From the NCBI GenBank assembly GCA_937998865.1, contig CALLBR010000028.1:1-53908 (forward strand): a stretch of 53,908 nucleotides of DNA. Reading direction: 5' to 3'. This DNA is from an uncultured bacterium. Its GTDB lineage: Bacteria; Nitrospirota; Thermodesulfovibrionia; Thermodesulfovibrionales; Thermodesulfovibrionaceae. Numbering within the stretch: position 1 is the stretch's first letter; each line of letters opens with the position of its first letter. Both the position numbers and the translations under genes were made by a program. The notes under the pieces were generated by a model. It did not search any database. It saw only the letters and a program-made list of their open reading frames with translations, and was not told where the DNA came from. This document shows, one piece after another, positions 9,041 to 17,901 of the stretch.

Positions 9041-10645
9041 ATGAAAAATTTAAGAGATTTTTCTAAAGAAACTCAAGATACTTTAGAAGATATAAATTTA
9101 GAAGATTTAGTCTCTCTATCTCCTTATTTAGAGGAAAAAGATGGGTTTAAAGAACTATCTGCTGACTTGAAAGATAAATACGATTTTTCTCTTGACGGAT
9201 TCACGGCATTTCCTTTTCCAATTCCTTCAGAGGAAGAAAAGGCAAAAATTGTGGAAAAATTCCTCAAGGGTATAGAGAAACTTTTAGATCCAGAATCAAA
9301 CTGGACTTTTTTAAAGCCCTTTTCTCTCTCCCTTAAATATTGTGTTAAATGCAACACTTGTGCTGAGGCTTGTCATGTTTATGTTGGCAGCGGAAGAAAA
9401 GAAATATATAGACCTAATTTCCGTTCCGAAATATTAAGAAGGATATATAAAAGATACTTTACTCCCAGTGGCAAACTCCTTAAATCCTTTGTTAGTGCTG
9501 ATATTGAAGTGAATTACTATACTATAAGAAGGCTTTTGGAGCTTGCTTATAGATGCACCTTATGCAGAAGATGCGCTCTTTATTGTCCTATAGGCATAGA
9601 CAATGGCTTGATTGCCAGAGAATTGAGAAAAATGTTTAGTCAAGAACTGGGGATGGCTCCTGTTGAGGTATACAAAAAAGGATCAAGACAGCATCTAAAG
9701 GCAGGTTCCTCCACAGGTATGGGACCTGAAGCCTTTAAGGATATTATTAAATTTATAGAAGAAGACATTCATGAAAGAATTGGCAAGAAAATAAGTATTC
9801 CCGTGGATAAAAAGGGCGCAGCCATTCTCTTACTCCATAATGGAGGAGAATATCTTGCTTGGCCTGACCATATTGCAGCATTCGCTATCCTTTTTGATTT
9901 TGCAGGAATAAATTATACATTGAGCAGCGAAACTCTTGGGTATGATGGAGTAAACTATGGAGCTTGGTATGATGACGTAGAGCTTGCAAGAATTGGCCTA
10001 AGACACCTTCAAATTGCTCATGATCTTGGAGTAAAAAAACTTGTAATTGGTGAGTGCGGACATTCTCACAAGGTATATACTATAGTTTTTGATAAGATTC
10101 TACCAGCTAGTTCACCTCTGTGGAATATTCAAAGAGAATCTTGTCTTCCCTTGATGAGAGAGATAGTAAAGAGTGGTAAGATTAAATTTGATCCTAATAG
10201 AAATAATTTTCCCGTTACCATGCATGACTCCTGTAATATAGTGAGACTCATGGGTGTTATGCAACCTCAGAGGGATGTTATACAAGCTCTTACACCTAAT
10301 ACCTTTAGAGAGATGAATCCAAATCGTTCCTATAATTATTGCTGTGGAGGTGGTAGCGGTTTTGCTATTATCAGGTCTTTGAATTTCCCCACTTGGAGAA
10401 TTAAAGTATCCTTTAGGTTGAAAACAAAACAAATTCTGGATACCTTTAGTGATGTCTTAGAGAAAGATATTCCCAAAGTTGTTATCGCTACATGTTCAAA
10501 TTGCAAAGGTGCTCTGAGAGACATTATTAAAACTTACGATCTATTTGAAAAATATAAAATTACTTATTCTGGCTTAGCAGAATTTATTGTTAATGCTATT
10601 GCAGATATTCCGCCATTTCTCAATCTGGATGAGCTACCTGAGTAA
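9041..10645 (+). CDS. HdrD/DsrK/TmcB-like iron-sulfur oxidoreductase
   Basis: A 534-residue cytoplasmic iron-sulfur protein. Two ferredoxin-like [4Fe-4S] motifs are visible, YCVKCNTCAEACHVYVG (about residue 105) and YRCTLCRRCALYCPIG (about 177). A CCG domain follows: GECGHSHK, HDSCNIVRL, YNYCCGGGSGFA and ATCSNCKGA, the ligands of the non-cubane cluster used by HdrB/HdrD for thiol-disulfide chemistry. With the membrane subunit just upstream it should pass electrons between the quinone pool and a cytoplasmic acceptor. TmcB or DsrK-type are the closest named relatives I can suggest. Good GGAGGG site 4 bases before ATG. No dsrJOP or cytochrome c gene is beside it. Confidence 0.85.
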   Translation: MKNLRDFSKETQDTLEDINLEDLVSLSPYLEEKDGFKELSADLKDKYDFSLDGFTAFPFPIPSEEEKAKIVEKFLKGIEKLLDPESNWTFLKPFSLSLKYCVKCNTCAEACHVYVGSGRKEIYRPNFRSEILRRIYKRYFTPSGKLLKSFVSADIEVNYYTIRRLLELAYRCTLCRRCALYCPIGIDNGLIARELRKMFSQELGMAPVEVYKKGSRQHLKAGSSTGMGPEAFKDIIKFIEEDIHERIGKKISIPVDKKGAAILLLHNGGEYLAWPDHIAAFAILFDFAGINYTLSSETLGYDGVNYGAWYDDVELARIGLRHLQIAHDLGVKKLVIGECGHSHKVYTIVFDKILPASSPLWNIQRESCLPLMREIVKSGKIKFDPNRNNFPVTMHDSCNIVRLMGVMQPQRDVIQALTPNTFREMNPNRSYNYCCGGGSGFAIIRSLNFPTWRIKVSFRLKTKQILDTFSDVLEKDIPKVVIATCSNCKGALRDIIKTYDLFEKYKITYSGLAEFIVNAIADIPPFLNLDELPE

Positions 10646-11431
10646 TCAAGAAGATAATTTTATTCGATGACTGTTACAATAGATATTAAATCTGTTGCCT
10701 CTTAAAAAGCCTATTAGAGTTAGCCCCACTTCTTCGGCGATTTCAACTGCCAAAGAAGTGGGAGCTGTTCTACTCACTATTATAGGAATTTTCCATTTAG
10801 CTGCCTTTAATGCCATTTCCGATGAAATTCTTCCGCTAACCAGAATTATCTTTCCTTGAAAGGGTATTTTATTAAGTATAGCCCATCCGATAACTTTGTC
10901 CACTGCATTATGTCTTCCTACATCTTCAGCAATGAATAGTATTTCCTTTGAATCTGATATGGCTGCTGCATGAATGCAGCCTGTTGTCCTATACAAATCA
11001 GATTTTAATTGGAAATCCTTGAAGAGTTTAAATAAAGTTGTCTCACTTATTGAGCAATTATCATCTATTTTAGTTTTTAAATTTCCTATAAAACTCACAG
11101 AAGCCATACATCCAGAAGTAATAGTTTTTCCCTCTAATGAAACAAATCCTTCAAGTAAAATTTTAACTTTTATTTCTTTGTCGTTGTTTTCTATTAAAAT
11201 TTTTTCTGGACACCAATCTCCCTTAAGGATATTCTCTGTCATTAAAAAGCCAGTGATAAGTTCTTTTATTTGTATAGGTGAGGCAGCTAAAGATATTACT
11301 TCTTCCTCATTTACGAAAATTTTTATCTTTTTCTCTACTGCTATTAAATCTTCAATTTCTTCGAATCCTTTAGATTGGTATTTTACAATTCTTTTCCGAT
11401 TTAAAGGTTCCATGAATTGTATTTTAATCAT
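10646..11431 (-). CDS. fdhD: FdhD-family formate dehydrogenase accessory sulfurtransferase
   Basis: A 261-residue FdhD protein, which carries sulfur from a cysteine desulfurase to the molybdenum/tungsten cofactor of formate dehydrogenase. The strongest signatures are EDVGRHNAVDKVIGWAI (about residue 167) and the N-terminal ITGFLMTENI. The segment that holds the CxxC of E. coli FdhD reads TSGCMAS here, with a single Cys108. A mogA-type cofactor gene lies elsewhere in the window. Its stop codon abuts the stop of the convergent upstream gene with no base between. The start is ATG 11431; a second ATG at 11413 is possible, and neither has a clear Shine-Dalgarno. Confidence 0.9.
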   Translation of the reverse strand: MIKIQFMEPLNRKRIVKYQSKGFEEIEDLIAVEKKIKIFVNEEEVISLAASPIQIKELITGFLMTENILKGDWCPEKILIENNDKEIKVKILLEGFVSLEGKTITSGCMASVSFIGNLKTKIDDNCSISETTLFKLFKDFQLKSDLYRTTGCIHAAAISDSKEILFIAEDVGRHNAVDKVIGWAILNKIPFQGKIILVSGRISSEMALKAAKWKIPIIVSRTAPTSLAVEIAEEVGLTLIGFLRGNRFNIYCNSHRIKLSS

Positions 11432-11502
11432 TATAATTTTTTTCTTGCAAATTATTTTAAAAAACTGCTATTCTGAAGAATAATAAACTTTAGGAGGTAG
11501 CT

Positions 11503-11823
11503 GTGTTTAGTATCAGTGAAAAAGCAGCCGAAAAGGCAAAATTAATCCTCAAAAATGAGGGAAAAGAAGGTTGGGGATTGAGAATATTCTCCACAGAAGG
11601 ATATTGTAGCCCCTCTTTTGGACTTGATATCGATGAAAATCCACAAGAAGGTGATGAAGTTATTGAAAAGGATGGTTTAAGGGTTTTTTTAGATAAACAG
11701 ACCTTTGACCTCCTTAGCGAGATTGAGCTCGACTATTACGAAGACGAAGAGCAAGAAGGATTTATCCTTAAAGGACCAATGCCTTCCTGTGGTCCAGGTT
11801 GTGGAGGAGGCTGCGGCGTTTAA
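11503..11823 (+). CDS. HesB/IscA-like iron-sulfur accessory protein
   Basis: A 106-residue protein with the HesB/IscA fold pattern: SISEKAAEKAKLIL at the start, Cys35 in the first metal-binding position, and a cysteine/glycine-rich end with Cys96, Cys100 and Cys104 (SCGPGCGGGCG). A-type carriers hold an Fe-S cluster or iron for delivery to apoproteins; the window encodes several iron-sulfur clients. It begins with GTG at 11503, fixed by an AGGAGG site 5 bases upstream. TTGCAA at 11445 and TATTCT at 11469 could form a weak promoter in the 71-base divergent gap. hemB follows after 3 bases. Confidence 0.8.
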   Translation: MFSISEKAAEKAKLILKNEGKEGWGLRIFSTEGYCSPSFGLDIDENPQEGDEVIEKDGLRVFLDKQTFDLLSEIELDYYEDEEQEGFILKGPMPSCGPGCGGGCGV

Positions 11824-11826
11824 GCC

Positions 11827-12798
11827 ATGTTTCCTCTTCATCGTCCAAGAAGGCTAAGAAAAACAGAAATCCTGAGGAAAATGGTGAGGGAGACAACCCT
11901 CACTCCTCAGGATTTTATTTATCCCATGTTTATAGTGCCGGGCAGGGGTGTTAGAAATCCCATATCTTCAATGCCTGAATGTTTTCAGGAAAGTGTTGAT
12001 GAAGCTATTAAGAATGCAAGAGAGGTTTTTTCCCTTGGCATTCCTGCAGTAATTCTTTTTGGAATCCCGGAAAAAAAGGATGAAAAAGCTACTTTTGCCT
12101 ACGATGAATCTGGAGTAGTGCAAACAGCTGTCAAGGCAATTAAAGATGCTATACCAGAACTTATAATAATTACTGATGTATGCCTTTGTGAGTATACATC
12201 CCATGGACACTGTGGAATTATAAAAAACGGTAAAATAGACAATGACTCAACTCTGGAAGTTTTAGCCCTTGAAGCTTTGTCCCATGCCAAAGCAGGAGCA
12301 GACATAGTTGCTCCTTCTGATATGATGGATGGAAGAGTTGGAAAGATTCGCAAAGCCCTTGATGAGGAAGGATTTAGTGATGTAATAATTTTATCTTATG
12401 CTGCAAAATACGCATCAGCCTTCTATGGACCTTTTCGGGAAGCTGCTCAATCAGCTCCAGCTTTTGGAGACAGACGCAGTTATCAAATGGATCCTGCAAA
12501 TCGAAGAGAGGCACTAAGGGAAGTTGCTCTTGACATTGAAGAAGGTGCAGATATAGTTATGGTAAAACCTGCTTTAGCATATCTTGACATTATCTCTGAT
12601 GTAAGAAATAACTTTCCTGTTCCAGTGGCAGCTTACAATGTAAGTGGAGAATACTCGATGATAAAGGCAGCTACAAAACTTGGATGGTTAAATGAAGATG
12701 CAGTTATGATGGAAATTCTCACAGCAATAAAAAGAGCAGGAGCAGACCTTATCCTTACCTACTTTGCAAAAAAGGCAGCCAAATTGCTTCAAAGATAG
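11827..12798 (+). CDS. hemB: Delta-aminolevulinic acid dehydratase (porphobilinogen synthase)
   Basis: A 323-residue HemB that condenses two 5-aminolevulinate molecules to porphobilinogen in tetrapyrrole synthesis. The two active-site lysines are in [15 protein letters not shown] and [10 protein letters not shown]; the metal-site cysteines of the zinc class are in [14 protein letters not shown]. Length and motifs are complete. It sits 3 bases after the HesB-like gene and 9 bases before uvrB, in one transcription unit. No strong Shine-Dalgarno is visible, which fits translational coupling. Confidence 0.97.
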   Translation: MFPLHRPRRLRKTEILRKMVRETTLTPQDFIYPMFIVPGRGVRNPISSMPECFQESVDEAIKNAREVFSLGIPAVILFGIPEKKDEKATFAYDESGVVQTAVKAIKDAIPELIIITDVCLCEYTSHGHCGIIKNGKIDNDSTLEVLALEALSHAKAGADIVAPSDMMDGRVGKIRKALDEEGFSDVIILSYAAKYASAFYGPFREAAQSAPAFGDRRSYQMDPANRREALREVALDIEEGADIVMVKPALAYLDIISDVRNNFPVPVAAYNVSGEYSMIKAATKLGWLNEDAVMMEILTAIKRAGADLILTYFAKKAAKLLQR

Positions 12799-12807
12799 TT
12801 TTTTTAA

Positions 12808-14826
12808 ATGGATAGATTTATCCTTCAAAGTCCCTTTAAACCAAAGGGAGATCAGCCGAAGGCAATTTCTGAGCTTGTCGCAGGAATTAAGAAAGGTAAA
12901 AGGCATCAAGTTTTGCTAGGGGTAACAGGCTCTGGAAAAACTTTCACTATTGCCAATGTAATTGCTAAAATAAACAAGCCAACTCTTGTAATAGCTCACA
13001 ATAAAACCCTTGCTGCTCAACTTTATGGAGAGTTAAAAGAGCTTTTCCCTCACAACGCTGTTGAATACTATGTGAGCTACTATGACTACTATCAACCAGA
13101 GGCTTATATTCCCGAGACCGATACATACATTGAAAAAGATGCTCTTATTAATGATGATATTGACAGAATGAGACATTCTGCAACACTCTCTGTACTTACT
13201 CGGAAAGATGTGATTGTGGTTGCTTCTGTTTCATGTATTTATGGAATTGGCTCACCAGATGATTACTTGGCAATGCACATTACCATTGAAGAAGACATGA
13301 AAACAGAAAGAGATGCCCTATTGAGAAAACTAGTTGAAATAATTTACACAAGAGCAGAAGAGGATTTCAGAAGAGGCACTTTTCGTGTAAGAGGGGATGT
13401 GATTGATATTTTTGCCTCTCACTGTCTTGATAAAGCCTACAGGATTGAGTTTTTTGATGATGAAATTGATGCTCTTTATGAAATAGATCCCCTTACAGGT
13501 AGAAAAATTAAAAGGATAAATAGAATATTCATTCCACCCAATAGTCATTGGGTTACTCCTGAACCAAGCTTAAGGAGAGCTCTTAAAAGTATAGAAGAGG
13601 AACTGGAGGAGAGAATAAGGTATTTTAAAGAAAGAGGAGAGGAGCTCTTTGCAGAGAGAATTGAAAGACGAACTCGTTTTGATATGGAACTTCTAAGTGA
13701 GTTTGGTCATTGCCATGGAATAGAAAATTACTCAAGACACCTTAGTGGAAGGCTCCCAGGAGAGCCTCCTTTTACATTGATTGACTATATTTATGCTGGT
13801 CCTTCTAAGGGAGATTTTCTTACTGTGATAGATGAAAGTCATGTAACCGTGCCACAGATTGGAGGAATGTATGAAGGAGATCGTTCAAGAAAACAAACTT
13901 TAGTTGAATATGGCTTTAGACTTCCTTCAGCTCTTGATAATCGTCCCCTTACTTTTAAGGAATTTGAGCATAGGATGAACTATGTAATCTATGTTTCCGC
14001 AACCCCTGGAGATTATGAGATTGAAAAATCCGACGGAAGAGTCATTGAGCAGATAATAAGACCAACTGGACTCATAGATCCAAAAATAGAAGTCCGTCCT
14101 GCCTCAAATCAGGTAGAAGATTTACTTGAAGAAATTCAAAAAAGAGTTAAAAAAAATGAGAGAGTTCTTGTTACAACTCTTACAAAAAAAATGGCTGAGG
14201 ATTTGACAGATTATTATATAAATCTTGGTATTAAGGCTAAATATTTACATTCTGATATAGATACACTTGAAAGAGTTGAGATATTAAGAGATCTAAGGCT
14301 TGGCAAATTTGATGTACTCATAGGAGTAAATCTTCTTAGAGAAGGTCTTGACCTTCCGGAGGTTTCTCTTGTAGCCATATTTGATGCAGATAAAGAGGGA
14401 TTTCTTAGATCAGAAAAATCTCTTATTCAGACTTCAGGTAGAGCCTCAAGAAATATAAATGGCACAGTTATATTATATGCAGACACAATGACAGATTCTA
14501 TGAGAAAGGCAATAGAGGAAACAGAAAGAAGGCGTAAAATTCAAATGGAATATAACAAAAAAATGGGGATAACTCCACAAACAGTAAGGAGCAAAATAAA
14601 AGACATTCTCGCATCAATTTATGAGAGGGATTATGTTTCCTTAGATGCACTGAAGGAAGAAGTGGAGGAATACGAAATATCAGAAGAAACTATAAAAAAA
14701 CTTGAAGCAGAAATGAAAAGAGCAGCAGAGAATCTTGAATTTGAAAGAGCAGCAGAGATAAGAGATAAGATAAAAAAACTAAAGGAAAAAATTCTTAAAA
14801 TTGGACTCATAGCAGAATCCAATTAA
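12808..14826 (+). CDS. uvrB: Excinuclease ABC subunit B
   Basis: A 672-residue UvrB, the damage-verifying helicase-like subunit of nucleotide excision repair. Walker A is [10 protein letters not shown], the beta-hairpin region reads [14 protein letters not shown], helicase motifs include DESHVT and the motif VI block QTSGRASRN, and the C-terminal UVR motif ([20 protein letters not shown]) that binds UvrC is intact. Size is standard. It is the last gene of the HesB-hemB-uvrB unit and converges with the MurU-AmgK fusion gene across a 42-base gap in which I see no terminator hairpin. Confidence 0.97.
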   Translation: MDRFILQSPFKPKGDQPKAISELVAGIKKGKRHQVLLGVTGSGKTFTIANVIAKINKPTLVIAHNKTLAAQLYGELKELFPHNAVEYYVSYYDYYQPEAYIPETDTYIEKDALINDDIDRMRHSATLSVLTRKDVIVVASVSCIYGIGSPDDYLAMHITIEEDMKTERDALLRKLVEIIYTRAEEDFRRGTFRVRGDVIDIFASHCLDKAYRIEFFDDEIDALYEIDPLTGRKIKRINRIFIPPNSHWVTPEPSLRRALKSIEEELEERIRYFKERGEELFAERIERRTRFDMELLSEFGHCHGIENYSRHLSGRLPGEPPFTLIDYIYAGPSKGDFLTVIDESHVTVPQIGGMYEGDRSRKQTLVEYGFRLPSALDNRPLTFKEFEHRMNYVIYVSATPGDYEIEKSDGRVIEQIIRPTGLIDPKIEVRPASNQVEDLLEEIQKRVKKNERVLVTTLTKKMAEDLTDYYINLGIKAKYLHSDIDTLERVEILRDLRLGKFDVLIGVNLLREGLDLPEVSLVAIFDADKEGFLRSEKSLIQTSGRASRNINGTVILYADTMTDSMRKAIEETERRRKIQMEYNKKMGITPQTVRSKIKDILASIYERDYVSLDALKEEVEEYEISEETIKKLEAEMKRAAENLEFERAAEIRDKIKKLKEKILKIGLIAESN

Positions 14827-14868
14827 GATCTCTAATAAACCCTTTTCGAATTTAATATGAGGTAATAC

Positions 14869-16737
14869 TTAGTGGGAATATCTTTCTTTGCTTATTATGG
14901 AATGCATTTGGTTGACAAGCTCTTTTAGGATATTAAGTTCTTCAGGGCATTCAGCAAGATCCTCAAGAAGAAGCTTTATTGCAGAAGGAATAAATCTTGA
15001 GAAGTTTTTTTTACCTTTGCGATTAGATAGAAAACCGTAAGCGCCAAGAGCTTGCATATGCCTTTGGATTTTACATAGACTAAGCTTTTGAAGGAATAGA
15101 GGCTTTTGGAATCCTTGATCATTAATCTTTAACATCTTTTCCATATAAAAATCTACAAGCTCTTTCCTTAATTCATCACTTAGCTTTACATAGGGATCCC
15201 AGATTAATGATGCTAAATCATACTCTGGAGGTCCTAAACGAGCTGATTGATAGTCTAAAAAATAGATTTTACCCCTCTTAATCATTATGTTTTGGCTTTG
15301 TAAATCCCTGTGTAGTAATACTTTATCTGCTTGTGTGAGCTTTTCAGCAATGTACTGGAGTTCTTCTTTTAGTCTTTTCTGCCATTTTTTTCCAAATTTT
15401 GAAATGTCCATATGAAAAACTCCTTTCACACATTCCCTTAAAAAATATTCGCTTTCCCAGAGAAAATATTCATAATTAAACTGGGGCAATGAAATCTGTA
15501 ATTCATTCAACAATGGAGTTATTTGCCAATGAAGTTTGAAAATCTCTTCAAGAATTCGCTTATAAACCTGAAGTATTTCCTTCTTTTTTCTTTTGCATTG
15601 CATCCAGCTGTAGAGAGTTATATCGCCAAGATCTTCGAACACTATTAATTTTTTTTTAACTTCATAAATTTTAGGGACTGGAAAAGAAATTTTTTTAAGA
15701 AATTTATTGAGTTTTATAGTTTTGTGAAATTCTTCATTTAATTCCTCATAGATACAATAGATTTTTTTATCTTTTCTGTAATATGACCTTGTTGAACCTC
15801 CATAGGCTATGATTTCATGGGTCTTTTTTATCTCCTTTATAGGAATAATGAAATTTTTTCCAATAATACAATCTGAGAATTTTGATTGAGAAAAGTTGCG
15901 TTTAGAATTTGAAATTTCAACTTCAGGTAAGAAAATTACGTTTTTAACTTGAAGAGGGATACTTATTTTTACATTCCTTTCCATCACAACAGGTCCTAAA
16001 ACTTCTAATAAACAGCATCCTTTAGAGGAGGGATGGACATAAAAAGAGATAAAATTTCTCTTTATTTTTTCAAAAACAGCTCGTGCATAGTTAAGAGGAG
16101 TCCCTATGTCATGCCAGAAATTATATTTTACTGGAAAGACTCTTACCGCATAGCCTTCAGATTTAGCCTTTATCCATAAATCTATTATTGAGGAGGGACC
16201 GGGAGGAATAAGTTTTAAAATTTCAGAACTATATATGGCAACACCAGTAAAAGCAAAATTAGCTTCCATTTTTCTATCTGAATTAACAATTTCCAGGAGT
16301 TTTCCCTGATTGTCAACAATGAATTTATTTTCCCCTGGATAATTATGTACTAAAAGAGTAATATGGTTTTTTGAGTTTTTATGCCATTTAATAGCTTCTA
16401 TGAGATTTCCATCCCAATATATATCAGCATTATGCACAATGAAAATACTGCCTTTGAGAAAATCTTTAGCATTATAAAGAGCTCCAGCTGTGTCAAGAAT
16501 TTCTTTTTCATGGAAAATCTCTATAGGAATTCTTCTTTTCTTAATATAGTTTTCAATTTCATGAGCTTTATAGTGCAGATTTATACCAATCCTGTCAATA
16601 CAATTATTCCTTAAGAAATTGTAAATGTAATCAAGTATAACATCGCCTGCTATTGGCATAAGCGGTTTAGGAATATAATTAGTTATTGGTCTAAGTCTTT
16701 TTGAAAATCCTGCAGCTAATATGAATCCCTTAATCAT
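14869..16737 (-). CDS. MurU-AmgK fusion: MurNAc-1-P uridylyltransferase plus sugar kinase
   Basis: A 622-residue two-domain protein. Residues 1-235 are a nucleotidyltransferase: FILAAGFSKRLRPITNYIPKPLMPI gives the NTP-binding G-x-S-x-R with Lys24 of PKP, and the rest follows the MurU/ManC fold. A short linker region (about 236-310) follows. Residues 320-600 are an aminoglycoside-phosphotransferase-type kinase with the catalytic loop HRDLQSQN (His476, Asp478, Asn483), metal Asp495, and GPPEYDLASLIWD, closely like the block in AmgK. AmgK (anomeric MurNAc/GlcNAc kinase) and MurU are adjacent separate proteins in Pseudomonas peptidoglycan recycling. The preceding gene, overlapping by 8 bases, is a NamZ-type MurNAc-releasing enzyme, which supports this substrate. 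Another sugar remains possible. Confidence 0.82.
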   Translation of the reverse strand: MIKGFILAAGFSKRLRPITNYIPKPLMPIAGDVILDYIYNFLRNNCIDRIGINLHYKAHEIENYIKKRRIPIEIFHEKEILDTAGALYNAKDFLKGSIFIVHNADIYWDGNLIEAIKWHKNSKNHITLLVHNYPGENKFIVDNQGKLLEIVNSDRKMEANFAFTGVAIYSSEILKLIPPGPSSIIDLWIKAKSEGYAVRVFPVKYNFWHDIGTPLNYARAVFEKIKRNFISFYVHPSSKGCCLLEVLGPVVMERNVKISIPLQVKNVIFLPEVEISNSKRNFSQSKFSDCIIGKNFIIPIKEIKKTHEIIAYGGSTRSYYRKDKKIYCIYEELNEEFHKTIKLNKFLKKISFPVPKIYEVKKKLIVFEDLGDITLYSWMQCKRKKKEILQVYKRILEEIFKLHWQITPLLNELQISLPQFNYEYFLWESEYFLRECVKGVFHMDISKFGKKWQKRLKEELQYIAEKLTQADKVLLHRDLQSQNIMIKRGKIYFLDYQSARLGPPEYDLASLIWDPYVKLSDELRKELVDFYMEKMLKINDQGFQKPLFLQKLSLCKIQRHMQALGAYGFLSNRKGKKNFSRFIPSAIKLLLEDLAECPEELNILKELVNQMHSIISKERYSH

Positions 16738-17899
16738 AGAGTAGGTAGTTTTTTCTTATCTTTTCAAAGCCTTTTAACTCTTTGCTCCATACTTCTTCCA
16801 CATCTCTAAGGGAGGTACCTCTCTCTATTTCTTTCCTTAACCAATCAGAACCTGTAAGAATGTCAAAAGGAAGTTTTTCAAATTCGTATTCATAAGGTGG
16901 GTTTCTCCAAATTCTCTTATGGGGATAAAGTTCATGGATGGAGAGTAAAATAGCTATGGCAGTTTTAAAAGGCTTAAACTTCTCTCTGTCAATTACATGT
17001 ATTTGAGCACCACCGCAAAGCTCATCTTTGAATTTGTTAAAGGTGGGTGTAAAATAAAGAGGTCTAAATATTACTCCTTTCAGTTTGTAGTCTCTCAAGT
17101 GCTTTACAATTTTTTCAGGTTCAATAAAGGGAGCTCCAAAAATCTCAAAGGGCCTTGTTGTACCTCTTCCCTCACTTAAAATGGTTCCTTCTAAAAGACA
17201 CATCCCTGGGTAAACGATCGCAGTATCCAGGGTAGGCATATTTGGAGAGGGCATGACCCAGGGAAGTCCTGTTTGATCAAACCATTGAGATCTCCTCCAA
17301 CCTTTTAAGGGGATCACTGTGAGGTCGAGATTATGGTAAAACTTATCTTTAAAATATAAGGCAATCTCTCCTATTGTCATAGCATGTCTTACAGGTAAAG
17401 GATGAATACCAACAAAGGAGGAAAATTCCTTTTTTAAAAGAGGTCCCTCTGTTAAGTGACCTCCTATAGGATTCACTCTGTCTAAAATAATAATTGGAAT
17501 TCCTTTTTCTTCACAGGCTTCCATGCAAAGGGCCATAGTCCATATGAAAGTGTAATATCTAGAACCAATATCTTGCAGGTCTATGATAAATATTTCTATG
17601 TCTTGAAGCATCGCTGCAGAGGGCTTTCGCCTTTGGCCATAAAGGCTATGAATAGGCACACCTTTTTGTCTATCGAAAAAGCCTTCCCATTCAATCATAT
17701 TGTCTTGAGTGTTACCAAATATTCCATGCTGGGGACCGAAAAGAGCAGTAATTTTTATTTTTTTACTTTTGAATAGTAATTCTGCTGTAGAGATTATTTT
17801 TCGATTAATTGAAGCTGGATGAACTAATAATCCAGCTTTACAGCCGTAAAATCTTCTTGGTAAATTTTTATGGAAAAGGTCAATTCCTGAATAAACCAT
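16730..17899 (-). CDS. namZ: DUF1343/NamZ-like exo-beta-N-acetylmuramidase
   Basis: A 389-residue DUF1343 protein. Typical family blocks are FGPQHGIFG, FIIDLQDIGSRYYTFIWTM, LDRVNPIGG, MPSPNMPTLDTA, YPGMCLLEGT and SEGRGTTRPFEIFGAPF. Members studied in Bacillus and Bacteroidota (NamZ) release MurNAc from the non-reducing end of peptidoglycan fragments. No signal peptide is present: the protein starts MVYSGIDLFHKNLP two bases after the tolB stop, and no usable upstream start exists, so a cytoplasmic location is likely. It sits between tolB and the MurU-AmgK fusion, giving release, phosphorylation and UDP-activation of MurNAc in one operon. Confidence 0.9.
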   Translation of the reverse strand: MVYSGIDLFHKNLPRRFYGCKAGLLVHPASINRKIISTAELLFKSKKIKITALFGPQHGIFGNTQDNMIEWEGFFDRQKGVPIHSLYGQRRKPSAAMLQDIEIFIIDLQDIGSRYYTFIWTMALCMEACEEKGIPIIILDRVNPIGGHLTEGPLLKKEFSSFVGIHPLPVRHAMTIGEIALYFKDKFYHNLDLTVIPLKGWRRSQWFDQTGLPWVMPSPNMPTLDTAIVYPGMCLLEGTILSEGRGTTRPFEIFGAPFIEPEKIVKHLRDYKLKGVIFRPLYFTPTFNKFKDELCGGAQIHVIDREKFKPFKTAIAILLSIHELYPHKRIWRNPPYEYEFEKLPFDILTGSDWLRKEIERGTSLRDVEEVWSKELKGFEKIRKNYLLYD

Positions 17900-17901
17900 T
17901 G

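Noticed and set aside
10974-11483. 169-codon frame on the plus strand opposite fdhD
   Set aside because: It is antisense to a well supported fdhD, has no ribosome-binding site and shows no family motif.
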